Assembly (NCBI GenBank): GCA_900319375.1
Contig: ONOI01000004.1
Location: 1-50,874, forward strand
Direction of reading: 5' to 3'
DNA from: an uncultured Bacteroidales bacterium
Lineage (GTDB): Bacteria > Bacteroidota > Bacteroidia > Bacteroidales > UBA932
Length of the DNA: 50,874 nt
Made by a program: the position numbers and the translations under genes. Positions 9,029 to 16,705 of the stretch are shown here, piece after piece. The notes beneath the pieces are model-generated. The model searched no databases and was not told the origin of the DNA. It worked only from the letters and a program-made list of their open reading frames with translations. The stretch's first letter is position 1; the number at the start of each line of letters is the position of its first letter.

Positions 9029-10380
9029 TGAAAAAGGTATATTTCATAGGAATCGGTGGAATAGGAATGAGCGCCCTTGCGCGCTGGTTCAAGTTCAAGG
9101 GCTACGCGGTAGCCGGATACGACAAGACTCCGAGCGATCTGACTCGCGAGCTTGAGGCCGAGGGAATCCCCGTCCATTATGAGGACAGGCCCGACCTTAT
9201 TCCGACTGACCCCGCGGGTACGCTGGTGGTCTACACGCCCGCCATCCCCGACGACCTTGGCGAGCTCAAGGCCGTCCGCGCCGGCGGCTACAACGTCCTC
9301 AAGCGCTCGCAGATTCTTGGCGAGATAACCTCCGGACAGAAGTGTCTGGCGGTAGCGGGAACCCACGGCAAGACTACCACCTCCACCCTGGTGGCCCACA
9401 TCCTCACGGAAAGCGGCGAGGGCTGTTCGGCCTTCCTGGGCGGGGTCTCACGCAACTACAATACGAACATGCTCATGAGCCACAACCCGGTCGCGGTGGC
9501 CGAGGCAGACGAGTTCGACCGCTCGTTCCTCAGGCTCCACCCGGCGATCGCGGCGATTACGGCGATGGACGCCGACCATCTCGACATCTACGGCGACCTG
9601 GCCCATGTCCAGGAGGCCTACCGTCAGTTCGCATCGCAGGTCAGCGAGGTCCTGATCCATAAACTCGGCCTGCCCCTCGAACCGGGGGTGACGCAGGCGA
9701 AAATGTACAGCTACTCGCTGAGCGACCCGCGCGCGGATTTCTACGGCACCAACATGAGGCTCGGTCAGGACGGCCATTATACCTTCGATCTTGTCCATCC
9801 GGGCGGCGTGATCATCGACATCCGGACCGGCACTCTCGGCGCGCTGAACGTTGAGAACGCAATCGCGGCGGCGGCAATCTGCCTCTGCCATGGGACCAGG
9901 CCGGACGCGATCCGAAAGGCAATCGGCAGCTACCTGGGGGCCCACCGCAGGCTGGAGGAGTACATCAACACCCCTTCGCTCACCTTCCTCGACGATTATG
10001 CCCACCATCCGGCCGAGCTCGAGGCTTCTATCCGGACTGTTCGCGACATATTCCCGGGGCGCAAGCTCACGGCCATTTTCCAGCCCCACCTCTACACCAG
10101 GACTCGCGACTTCGCGCCCGAGTTCGCCCGCGCACTGAGCTTGTGTGACAGGGTCGTCCTGCTGGACATCTACCCTGCCCGCGAGGAGCCTATTCCGGGG
10201 GTAACTTCCGATATTATTTTGAAAGACATTACCGCGCCCGAGAAGGAACTCGTCCCCTACGGAGAGCTGCTCGATTGGGTACGCAAATGCTCGGATGTAA
10301 ACGTTCTCGTTACATTCGGTGCGGGAAATATTGACAGGCTTGTAAAGCCTATAGCAGACATACTTAAGGAACGCGTATGA
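9028..10380 (+). CDS. murC: UDP-N-acetylmuramate:L-alanine ligase MurC
   Basis: 450 residues. The start 'KVYFIGIGGIGMSALA' is the classic MurC nucleotide-binding fold and 'GTHGKTTTSTL' near residue 112 is the ATP loop; 'DDYAHHPAELEA' is also diagnostic. It adds the first stem-peptide residue, L-alanine, to UDP-MurNAc. In many bacteria ddl sits next door, but here ftsQ follows directly with a 4-nt ATGA overlap. Confidence 0.96.
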   Translation: MKKVYFIGIGGIGMSALARWFKFKGYAVAGYDKTPSDLTRELEAEGIPVHYEDRPDLIPTDPAGTLVVYTPAIPDDLGELKAVRAGGYNVLKRSQILGEITSGQKCLAVAGTHGKTTTSTLVAHILTESGEGCSAFLGGVSRNYNTNMLMSHNPVAVAEADEFDRSFLRLHPAIAAITAMDADHLDIYGDLAHVQEAYRQFASQVSEVLIHKLGLPLEPGVTQAKMYSYSLSDPRADFYGTNMRLGQDGHYTFDLVHPGGVIIDIRTGTLGALNVENAIAAAAICLCHGTRPDAIRKAIGSYLGAHRRLEEYINTPSLTFLDDYAHHPAELEASIRTVRDIFPGRKLTAIFQPHLYTRTRDFAPEFARALSLCDRVVLLDIYPAREEPIPGVTSDIILKDITAPEKELVPYGELLDWVRKCSDVNVLVTFGAGNIDRLVKPIADILKERV

Positions 10381-11117
10381 AAAGGGCCGCTTCGATAGTG
10401 TTGACAGTACTGTTCTTCCTGGTGTTCTTCGCCGGGATTGGAGTATTGTTACACGTCTCGAAGGTGGAGCGTCACGGCATCTCCTGCAAGGAGTTGGAAG
10501 TGAGCGTTCCGGGGCCACACCAGTTCCTAAGCGAGGATCAGATCCGCGCTTCGATAGACAATTTCTACGGTATTTATGTAGGCCAGAGACTGGAAGATGT
10601 AAATATCGGCAGCATCGAGAAGATGCTTCAGCAAAAGCCCGAGGTCAGAAATGCCGAGGTTTGGATTACAGACGACGGAGTCCTGCATGCCCTTGTCCAG
10701 CAGCGCGACCCGGTGATGCGCTTCGACTACAAAGGCAACGGCTACTACACAGACCGTGGCGGTAATATCTTCCCTCTCAGCGGGGATTATGTTGCGGAGG
10801 TGCCGGTGATTTCGTGTGACCCGAAGCTGGGCTTCGACCAGGAGTGGCTCTCTCAGGCTATCGCCCTTGTAAGAAAGATTTCGGGAAGCAACGTCTGGAG
10901 CAGCCGTATCAGCGGTTATGCGGTAGAAACAAACGGAGACTTTGTCTTACTGGGAGACGGATTGAAGATCATCTATGGGGATTTCAAGGAGAGCCCGAGA
11001 AAGTTCGCGGCGATGGAGAAGTACTTCAGCTCTATCGCTCCGCTTCGCTCGGAAGATCCCTATCATTCAGTGAACGTAAAATATAAAGGTCAAATAATAT
11101 GCAGGAAAGATTTATAG
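10377..11117 (+). CDS. ftsQ: Cell division protein FtsQ
   Basis: 246 residues: a very short cytoplasmic end, one transmembrane helix at about 7-28, a POTRA-like domain (about 37-105, including the 'RNAEVWITDDGVLHALVQQRDPV' region) and a periplasmic beta domain. FtsQ is a bitopic scaffold of the divisome. Conservation is low, as usual for the family, so position between murC and ftsA is strong support. The 3' end overlaps ftsA by 19 nt. Confidence 0.88.
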   Translation: MKRAASIVLTVLFFLVFFAGIGVLLHVSKVERHGISCKELEVSVPGPHQFLSEDQIRASIDNFYGIYVGQRLEDVNIGSIEKMLQQKPEVRNAEVWITDDGVLHALVQQRDPVMRFDYKGNGYYTDRGGNIFPLSGDYVAEVPVISCDPKLGFDQEWLSQAIALVRKISGSNVWSSRISGYAVETNGDFVLLGDGLKIIYGDFKESPRKFAAMEKYFSSIAPLRSEDPYHSVNVKYKGQIICRKDL

Positions 11118-12517
11118 CGGCAGTCGATCTGGGAGACTCGAAAATCTCGCTCTCAGTGTGCCAGGTGGTCGACGGAATAGCTGAAGTCGTCCATTACCGC
11201 GAAGCGGAGTCCAGGGGAATCCGGCGCGGTACCATCTTCAACCCCAAACAGGTATGTGAGCCCCTCGCCAGGCTTATTCGCGAAGCCGAGGAAGCGCTCG
11301 ACATCAACATCCACGAAGTAGTAACCGCCTTCCCGCGCTGGAAGGTCGCTACTAAAGACGTGAAGCAGTCTATAGACCGCAGCGATGCCGAAAGCTTCAT
11401 CACCGAAGAGGAGGTCTTGGGACTTAAGGAGATCGCTCTTCAGAAGTTCCAGTCCGGCATCAAGGGCGGCAGCCAGATCTACGGCGCGGTTGCCCAGTCG
11501 TACTCTACCGAAGACCTGTTCCAGGCCGCCGAGTCCGATGTAATCGGCGTTACCGGCGGGAAGTTCGAGGGTATGTACAAGGTATTCTCCGGAGCCCAGA
11601 AGCCTGTCGCCAATATAGACAAGGTGATGAACGAGCTCGGCCTCGCTTCGCGCAAGTACTTCCTCGCCGAGGCAGTAGCCGAGACGGTTCTTACCAGCGA
11701 CGAGAAGGAACATGGAGTTGCGCTGATCGAGATCGGCGCGGGCGTAACCTCCGTCAGCATCTATCATCGCGGAGTTCTGCGTTTCTTCGATTCGTTCCCG
11801 TTCGGAGGCAACTCAGTTACCAGCGACATCCACCTCGAGTGTGGGATCCAGGAGACACTGGCAGAAAACATCAAGCTCGGGTTCGGTTCCTGCATGCCGG
11901 ACCGTCTGCAGTCGCTCGGCGAGAAGATAATCCAGATCCACGACAAGCGCACGGGCGAAACCCAGCAGCTGCCCGTCAAGTACCTGGCCGAGATTATCGG
12001 CAGCCGTATGAGGGAGATCGCCAACGCAGCTCTGTTCCTTATCGGAAAGAGCGGGTACGCCGACAACCACAGGGGAGGCATAGTCCTAACCGGCGGCGGC
12101 GCGGAGCTGCTCAGCGCGAGCGCCCTGTTTACCGAACTTTCGGGCCTCCCCGCCCGCGTCGGCTTCCCCCATGTCTCCGGAATCAGCACTGAAGGCTGCC
12201 CGGAGATTCTCTCGCTCTCGGGAGTGTCGCAGCTTTCAATGATAGGACTCTGCAGAGACAAAGAGTATATCAACTGCGCTATCCTGAAGGAACTCGACGT
12301 CCAGCCCGAGCAGGAAGTCCCGCAAGAGGAGCCCGTCACCGACACCGTCTTCGAACCGGAACCGGAACCGGAGACTACTGAGAAGAAACCGGAACCGAAG
12401 CCCGAGAAGAAGCCCAAGAAACCGGGCCTCTTTACCAGACTTACTGCGGGCCTTACCGAGGTAACCGGAAATCTGTTTGACGAGAATATTGAAAAGATAC
12501 ACGAGGAGGACAAGTAA
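11099..12517 (+). CDS. ftsA: Cell division protein FtsA (actin-like Z-ring membrane anchor)
   Basis: 472 residues with the actin-like ATPase fold: 'AAVDLGDSKISL' is phosphate loop 1, 'VALIEIGAGVTSVSIY' is phosphate loop 2 and 'GGIVLTGGGAEL' is the adenosine motif. After the core comes a Pro/Glu/Lys-rich linker (about 400-440) and a C-terminal segment 'GLFTRLTAGLTEVTGNLF' that should form the amphipathic membrane-binding helix. FtsA tethers FtsZ to the membrane. ftsZ follows after one base. Confidence 0.94.
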   Translation: MQERFIAAVDLGDSKISLSVCQVVDGIAEVVHYREAESRGIRRGTIFNPKQVCEPLARLIREAEEALDINIHEVVTAFPRWKVATKDVKQSIDRSDAESFITEEEVLGLKEIALQKFQSGIKGGSQIYGAVAQSYSTEDLFQAAESDVIGVTGGKFEGMYKVFSGAQKPVANIDKVMNELGLASRKYFLAEAVAETVLTSDEKEHGVALIEIGAGVTSVSIYHRGVLRFFDSFPFGGNSVTSDIHLECGIQETLAENIKLGFGSCMPDRLQSLGEKIIQIHDKRTGETQQLPVKYLAEIIGSRMREIANAALFLIGKSGYADNHRGGIVLTGGGAELLSASALFTELSGLPARVGFPHVSGISTEGCPEILSLSGVSQLSMIGLCRDKEYINCAILKELDVQPEQEVPQEEPVTDTVFEPEPEPETTEKKPEPKPEKKPKKPGLFTRLTAGLTEVTGNLFDENIEKIHEEDK

Positions 12518-12518
12518 T

Positions 12519-13748
12519 ATGCCTGAAGATAACATCATCATTGCCCCCAAGGACTGGCCTACAGCCGACAGTATTATAAAGGTGCTCGGAGTGGGCGGCG
12601 GCGGTTGCAACGCAGTCAACTATATGTATAACAGGCAGATCCAGGGCTGCAGCTTCGTGGTGTGTAACACCGACGCCCAGGCCCTCGGCCGCTGCAATGT
12701 CCCCCTGAAGATCCAGCTCGGCCTCGGGCTCGGCGCCGGCACCAACCCTACCAAGGGCCGCAATGCCGCGCTCGAGAGTCAGGACGAAATCGCCTCTAAG
12801 ATCCTCGACCCCAACACTAAGATGCTCTTCATCACCGCCGGTATGGGCGGCGGCACCGGTACCGGAGCTACCCCCGTCATCGCGAAGATGGCAAAGGACC
12901 AGGGCATCCTTACAGTAGGAGTCGTCACACTTCCCTTCCGCAACGAAGGACGCGAGGTGCTTGCCCGCGCAATAGACGGTATCCACGAGCTCGAGAAGAA
13001 CGTAGACAGCCTTATCATAATCAACAACGAGAAGCTCTACCAGTACTTCGGCGATGAACTTATTCAGAACGCCTTCCCGAAGGCAGACGAGGTTCTCGCT
13101 ACTGCAGTACGCAGCATCATCGAGATAATCAAGAAGCCAGGCTATATCAACGTAGACTTCGAAGATGTCCAGACCATGATGCGCGGCAGCGGAATGGCCC
13201 TGATGGGCTGCGGTACCGGCAGTGGTCCGAACCGTATCGACGATGCGGTGAAGGAGGCTTTCGAATCGCCTCTTCTGAACGACTACGACCTTAAGACCGC
13301 GAAGAACGTCCTCGTCAACATTACCGCCGGCAACAACGAGCATGGTCTTAAGATGAACCAGCTCGACGAGATCAACAAGAAGATCGCAGAGTATACCGGA
13401 GGCGGAAACAACTTCAAGCATGGTCTTATCTGGGATGACGATCCCGAGATCGGCGATACCATCCACATCACCGCTATCGCTACAGGCTTCAAGCTCGGCG
13501 CGATACTCGGTCCGGACATCGACCTCGGCAGCATCATCTCGATCGAGAGCGACTATGTCTACGACAAGTCATCCGGCCCCGCCGGCGAGGCCCCCATCGG
13601 CGAGGTTACTACCCACATCGGTTTCAGCACTACAGTAAAGCCCAAGTTCGACTACAACCCCGAGGCGGTTCCCGCCCTGCTTACAGACAACGAGCAGACT
13701 ATCAGGGAGTACGAAGAGAAAGCGGCTATTAGGAGGATACAGCAATGA
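12519..13748 (+). CDS. ftsZ: Cell division GTPase FtsZ
   Basis: 409 residues from the ATG at 12519; an earlier in-frame ATG at 12477 lies inside ftsA and adds 14 unrelated residues. The tubulin-type GTP loop GGGTGTG is at 110-116 and the T7 catalytic loop 'NVDFED' at 211-216. The GTPase core ends near residue 330. The remaining ~80 residues are short for a Bacteroidales FtsZ, which usually has a long acidic linker and a terminal FtsA-binding peptide. A possible peptide is '[10 protein letters not shown]' near 384-393, but the protein ends in 'IRRIQQ'. The stop is embedded in the gltX start (ATGA). Confidence 0.96.
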   Translation: MPEDNIIIAPKDWPTADSIIKVLGVGGGGCNAVNYMYNRQIQGCSFVVCNTDAQALGRCNVPLKIQLGLGLGAGTNPTKGRNAALESQDEIASKILDPNTKMLFITAGMGGGTGTGATPVIAKMAKDQGILTVGVVTLPFRNEGREVLARAIDGIHELEKNVDSLIIINNEKLYQYFGDELIQNAFPKADEVLATAVRSIIEIIKKPGYINVDFEDVQTMMRGSGMALMGCGTGSGPNRIDDAVKEAFESPLLNDYDLKTAKNVLVNITAGNNEHGLKMNQLDEINKKIAEYTGGGNNFKHGLIWDDDPEIGDTIHITAIATGFKLGAILGPDIDLGSIISIESDYVYDKSSGPAGEAPIGEVTTHIGFSTTVKPKFDYNPEAVPALLTDNEQTIREYEEKAAIRRIQQ

Positions 13749-15259
13749 GAAGGACAAGAGTAAGATTTGCTCCGTCGCCTACCGGTCCGCTCCATATGGG
13801 CGGAGTCCGTACTGCGCTCTACAACTATTTGTATGCTAAGCAGCATGGCGGAGATTTCATTTTAAGGATTGAAGACACCGACTCCCAGAGATTTGTTCCG
13901 GGAGCGGAGCAGTATATAATCGAAGCCCTCAACTGGTGCGGCATCGTTCCCGACGAGGGTGTCGACGAGAATGGCAAGGTAGTGTCCGTCGCTTCGGAGA
14001 AACACCCCCATGCCCCGTACAGGCAGTCGGAGCGCAGGGCGATCTACCGCGATTATGCCGAGGAGCTGGTAGAGAAGGGATGGGCATACTATGCCTTCGA
14101 TTCGTCGGAGGAACTAGCGGCGCGCAGAGCTTCGGCCGAGGCAAGCGGCCAGACGTTCATCTACAACTACGAGACGCGGGCGACGCTGCGCAACTCGCTG
14201 ACGCTTCCGGCCGAAGAGGTCGCGCGCCTGCTGAAGGAGACTACGGACTGGACCGTGCGCTTCAAGATGCCCTGCGACCGGGTAGTGGAGATGGACGACC
14301 TTATCCGCGGCCATGTCGAGGTCAACACCGCGACCCTGGACGATAAGGTTCTTTGGAAGAGGGCTGACGAACTGCCCACCTACCACCTCGCAAACATCGT
14401 AGACGACCATCTGATGGAGATTACCGAGGTTATCCGCGGCGAGGAGTGGCTGCCCTCGCTCCCGCTCCATTTCCTTCTTTATGAGGCTTTCGGATGGACT
14501 GACACTATGCCCCGTTTTGCCCACCTTCCCCTGCTCCTGAAGCCGGTCGGCAACGGAAAGCTCTCGAAGCGCGACGGCGACAAGATGGGCTTCCCCGTCT
14601 TCCCTCTCAACTGGGTGAATTCAGACGGCGAGACCTATCGCGGCTACCGTGAAGACGGTTACTTCCCCGAGGCTTTCGTCAACCTTCTCGCTTTCCTTGG
14701 ATGGAATCCTGGGGATGAGCGTGAGATACTGTCTATGTCCGAGCTTATTGACGCTTTCTCGCTGGAACATGTAAGCAAGAGCGGTGCGAAGTTCAATCCT
14801 GAAAAAGCGAAGTGGTACAACAAGGAGTATCTTCGTATGAAGAGCTCCGCCGAGCTTGCCGCTCTGTATGAGCCTATCCTCAAGGCCCACGGAGTTGTCT
14901 GCGATCGCGCTTATGTCGAGAAGGTGATCGACGTTATTAAGGACCGCGCGACTTTCGTATCCGATTTCTGGACGGCAGCACCGTATCTGTTCGTTGCTCC
15001 TACAGAGTACGTAGAGAAAGACCTTGCGAAGTTCGGTACGCCGGAGTTCTATCAGATGGCTCTTGAGGCTATCGAATCCGGCCGCGACCTGGAGGAATTC
15101 ATCCGCGAGAAGGAGTGGCCTATGGGTAAGGTGATGAACTGCATCAGACTCGCTCTTACCGGCAGCGGCTCAGGCCTTGGAATCCATGAAATTCTCTCCT
15201 GCATAGGACACGAAGAGGCTTTAAGGCGCTTGACTAATCTAGGTTCAGCAATCAAGTGA
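13745..15259 (+). CDS. gltX: Glutamyl-tRNA synthetase
   Basis: 504-residue class I aminoacyl-tRNA synthetase charging tRNA-Glu. The HIGH-type motif is in 'PSPTGPLHMGG' (about residues 10-20) and the KMSKS-type motif is 'KLSKRDGDKMG' (about 274-284). An anticodon-binding C-terminal domain follows. The 4-nt ATGA overlap with ftsZ puts it at the end of the division operon. Glutamate activation is not part of wall synthesis, so the link is probably one of co-expression with growth. A hairpin with a short T tract follows at 15307-15336. Confidence 0.96.
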   Translation: MRRTRVRFAPSPTGPLHMGGVRTALYNYLYAKQHGGDFILRIEDTDSQRFVPGAEQYIIEALNWCGIVPDEGVDENGKVVSVASEKHPHAPYRQSERRAIYRDYAEELVEKGWAYYAFDSSEELAARRASAEASGQTFIYNYETRATLRNSLTLPAEEVARLLKETTDWTVRFKMPCDRVVEMDDLIRGHVEVNTATLDDKVLWKRADELPTYHLANIVDDHLMEITEVIRGEEWLPSLPLHFLLYEAFGWTDTMPRFAHLPLLLKPVGNGKLSKRDGDKMGFPVFPLNWVNSDGETYRGYREDGYFPEAFVNLLAFLGWNPGDEREILSMSELIDAFSLEHVSKSGAKFNPEKAKWYNKEYLRMKSSAELAALYEPILKAHGVVCDRAYVEKVIDVIKDRATFVSDFWTAAPYLFVAPTEYVEKDLAKFGTPEFYQMALEAIESGRDLEEFIREKEWPMGKVMNCIRLALTGSGSGLGIHEILSCIGHEEALRRLTNLGSAIK

Positions 15260-15306
15260 GACCCCGTGTTTTGCAAGTTGCTGGTAATCAGGTTGTTATA
15301 CAAAAC

Positions 15307-15336
15307 GATGTATCCTGATTTAGGTACATCATTTTC
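15307..15336 (+). terminator. Probable terminator after gltX
   Basis: GATGTA (15307-15312) pairs with TACATC (15325-15330), and CCT (15314-15316) pairs with AGG (15322-15324) around one bulged T and a GATTT loop; ATTTTC follows. The T tract is short, so efficiency is uncertain. A competing stem is possible: AATCAGG (15286-15292) with CCTGATT (15314-15320). The rest of the 129-nt gltX-rpiB gap is AT-rich. Confidence 0.5.
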
Positions 15337-15388
15337 AATAATTATTTGATATTCAAGAAGTTACGAAACACGGTCAATTATTGTCATT

Positions 15389-15826
15389 ATGAAAATAGGT
15401 ATTTGCAGCGACCACGCTGGGGTCGAGTACAAGGCTAAGCTCATTAAGTATTTGCAGGGACGCGGAATCGAGGTTGTCAACTTCGGAACCGATACGACCG
15501 AGAGCATGGACTATCCGGATGTAGCACATCCGCTGGCTTCCGCAGTCGAAAGCGGCTCGGTGGATCTGGGAATCGCACTCTGCGGAACAGGTAACGGAAT
15601 GGCGATCACCCTGAACAAACATCAGGGAGTGCGCGCCGGCCTGGCCTGGGGGACAGCGATCGGAAAGCTCGTCAAGCAACACAACAATGCGAACGTGCTC
15701 GTAATGCCGGCGCGCTTCATCTCCTACCGCCTCGCAGTAGCTATCGTGCGCGCCTGGCTGGACACCCCCTTCGAGGGAGGCCGTCACCAGAGACGCATCG
15801 ATAAAATCCCTGTGAAAAAAAGTTAG
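15389..15826 (+). CDS. rpiB: Ribose-5-phosphate isomerase B
   Basis: 145 residues, standard for RpiB/LacAB. It interconverts ribose 5-phosphate and ribulose 5-phosphate in the non-oxidative pentose phosphate pathway. 'GICSDHAGVEYK' at the N-terminus and 'LCGTGNGMAITLNKHQGVRAG' near residues 63-83 are the family signatures; the cysteine in the second is the catalytic-base position. It stands alone after the gltX terminator, with a perfect hairpin between it and truB. Confidence 0.95.
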   Translation: MKIGICSDHAGVEYKAKLIKYLQGRGIEVVNFGTDTTESMDYPDVAHPLASAVESGSVDLGIALCGTGNGMAITLNKHQGVRAGLAWGTAIGKLVKQHNNANVLVMPARFISYRLAVAIVRAWLDTPFEGGRHQRRIDKIPVKKS

Positions 15827-15827
15827 T

Positions 15828-15857
15828 GCTACTCTGCGGGAAAATCCGCAGAGAAGC
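15828..15857 (+). repeat. Strong hairpin between rpiB and truB
   Basis: CTCTGCGG (15832-15839) and CCGCAGAG (15846-15853) pair perfectly around GAAAAT. The stem extends beyond an A-A mismatch by GCT/AGC. A run of five T comes a few bases later (around 15864), too far for a classic terminator. It may act as a weak terminator for rpiB or a leader structure for truB. Confidence 0.55.
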
Positions 15858-15873
15858 ATGAAGTTTTTAGAGG

Positions 15874-16671
15874 ATGGAGAAACTGTCGCGAAACATCGAG
15901 GACTATCCGGAAGGGATCGTTCTTCCTATAGATAAGCCTTATCGCTGGACTTCGGCGGATGTTATCCGTAAGATAAAGTATGCGGCGATAAAGCATTTCG
16001 GGAAGAAGAACCTGAAGGTAGGACACGCCGGGACCCTGGACCCGCTTGCGACTGGGCTGCTGCTCGTCTGCATCGGCGCGGCCACGCGCAGGGCCGAAGA
16101 GCTGCAGCGCTCCCGCAAGCGGTACCTTGCCGGCGTGTCTTTCGGAGCGACAACTCCTTCCTACGATCTTGAAAAGCCTATTGATAAGGAGTACCCCCTG
16201 GACGGCGTCAGCGAAGATTCACTCAGGGCGATCCTGCCGGATTTCCTTGGAGAACAGGATCAGATAGCTCCTCTTTTCAGCGCGAAGTCGGTAGACGGCG
16301 AACGCATGTACGAAAAAGCCCGCAAACTCTGGAAGCAGGGCCTCCCGGTAGACGCCGAAGGCATCCTTCAGGCAAACAGGATCACTATCTACGACATCAA
16401 TCTTGTAGAATTCGGACGCGCGCCGGCTCAAAACGTAGTAGATGACGGCCGGGGAAGAATTCGCGTTGCCGACATAAGCGGACACAATCTTCCTACCGCG
16501 ATAATTGATGTAGAATGTTCCAAGGGGACCTACATCCGCGCCCTGGCCCGCGACCTCGGAGAGGCGCTGGGCTCCGGCGCCTTCCTCTCATCCCTTCGCC
16601 GCACCGGCAACGGCGGCTACTCTATCGAGGACTCCCTCACTCTCGAGGCCGCCCTCTCCCTCTTCGAGTAG
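15874..16671 (+). CDS. truB: tRNA pseudouridine(55) synthase TruB
   Basis: 265 residues. It converts U55 in the T-loop of tRNAs to pseudouridine. 'GHAGTLDPLATGLLLV' (about residues 51-66) holds the catalytic aspartate, and 'SKGTYIRALARDLGEALG' (about 211-228) is the second family motif. Start chosen at 15874, giving a short N-terminal extension before 'LPIDKPYRWTSADVI', the conserved TruB start region. Confidence 0.95.
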   Translation: MEKLSRNIEDYPEGIVLPIDKPYRWTSADVIRKIKYAAIKHFGKKNLKVGHAGTLDPLATGLLLVCIGAATRRAEELQRSRKRYLAGVSFGATTPSYDLEKPIDKEYPLDGVSEDSLRAILPDFLGEQDQIAPLFSAKSVDGERMYEKARKLWKQGLPVDAEGILQANRITIYDINLVEFGRAPAQNVVDDGRGRIRVADISGHNLPTAIIDVECSKGTYIRALARDLGEALGSGAFLSSLRRTGNGGYSIEDSLTLEAALSLFE

Positions 16672-16691
16672 TTACTTTGCCAAAAAAAGGC

Positions 16692-16699
16692 TAAATTTG
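16692..16699 (+). promoter_or_regulatory. Bacteroidetes -7 promoter box upstream of the GH92 gene
   Basis: TAAATTTG matches the TAnnTTTG consensus of the Bacteroidales primary sigma factor. It lies only 6 nt before the ATG at 16706. No TTTG -33 box is seen at the usual spacing of 19-21 nt, so the site is supported by the -7 match alone. Predicted leader is about 3 nt. Confidence 0.5.
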
Positions 16700-16705
16700 G
16701 GAGAT

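Noticed and set aside
15256..15270. A 13-nt word (TGAGACCCCGTGT) shared, in inverse orientation, with 24141-24155
   Set aside because: Matches of this length are expected by chance in a window of this size, and the contexts are unrelated.
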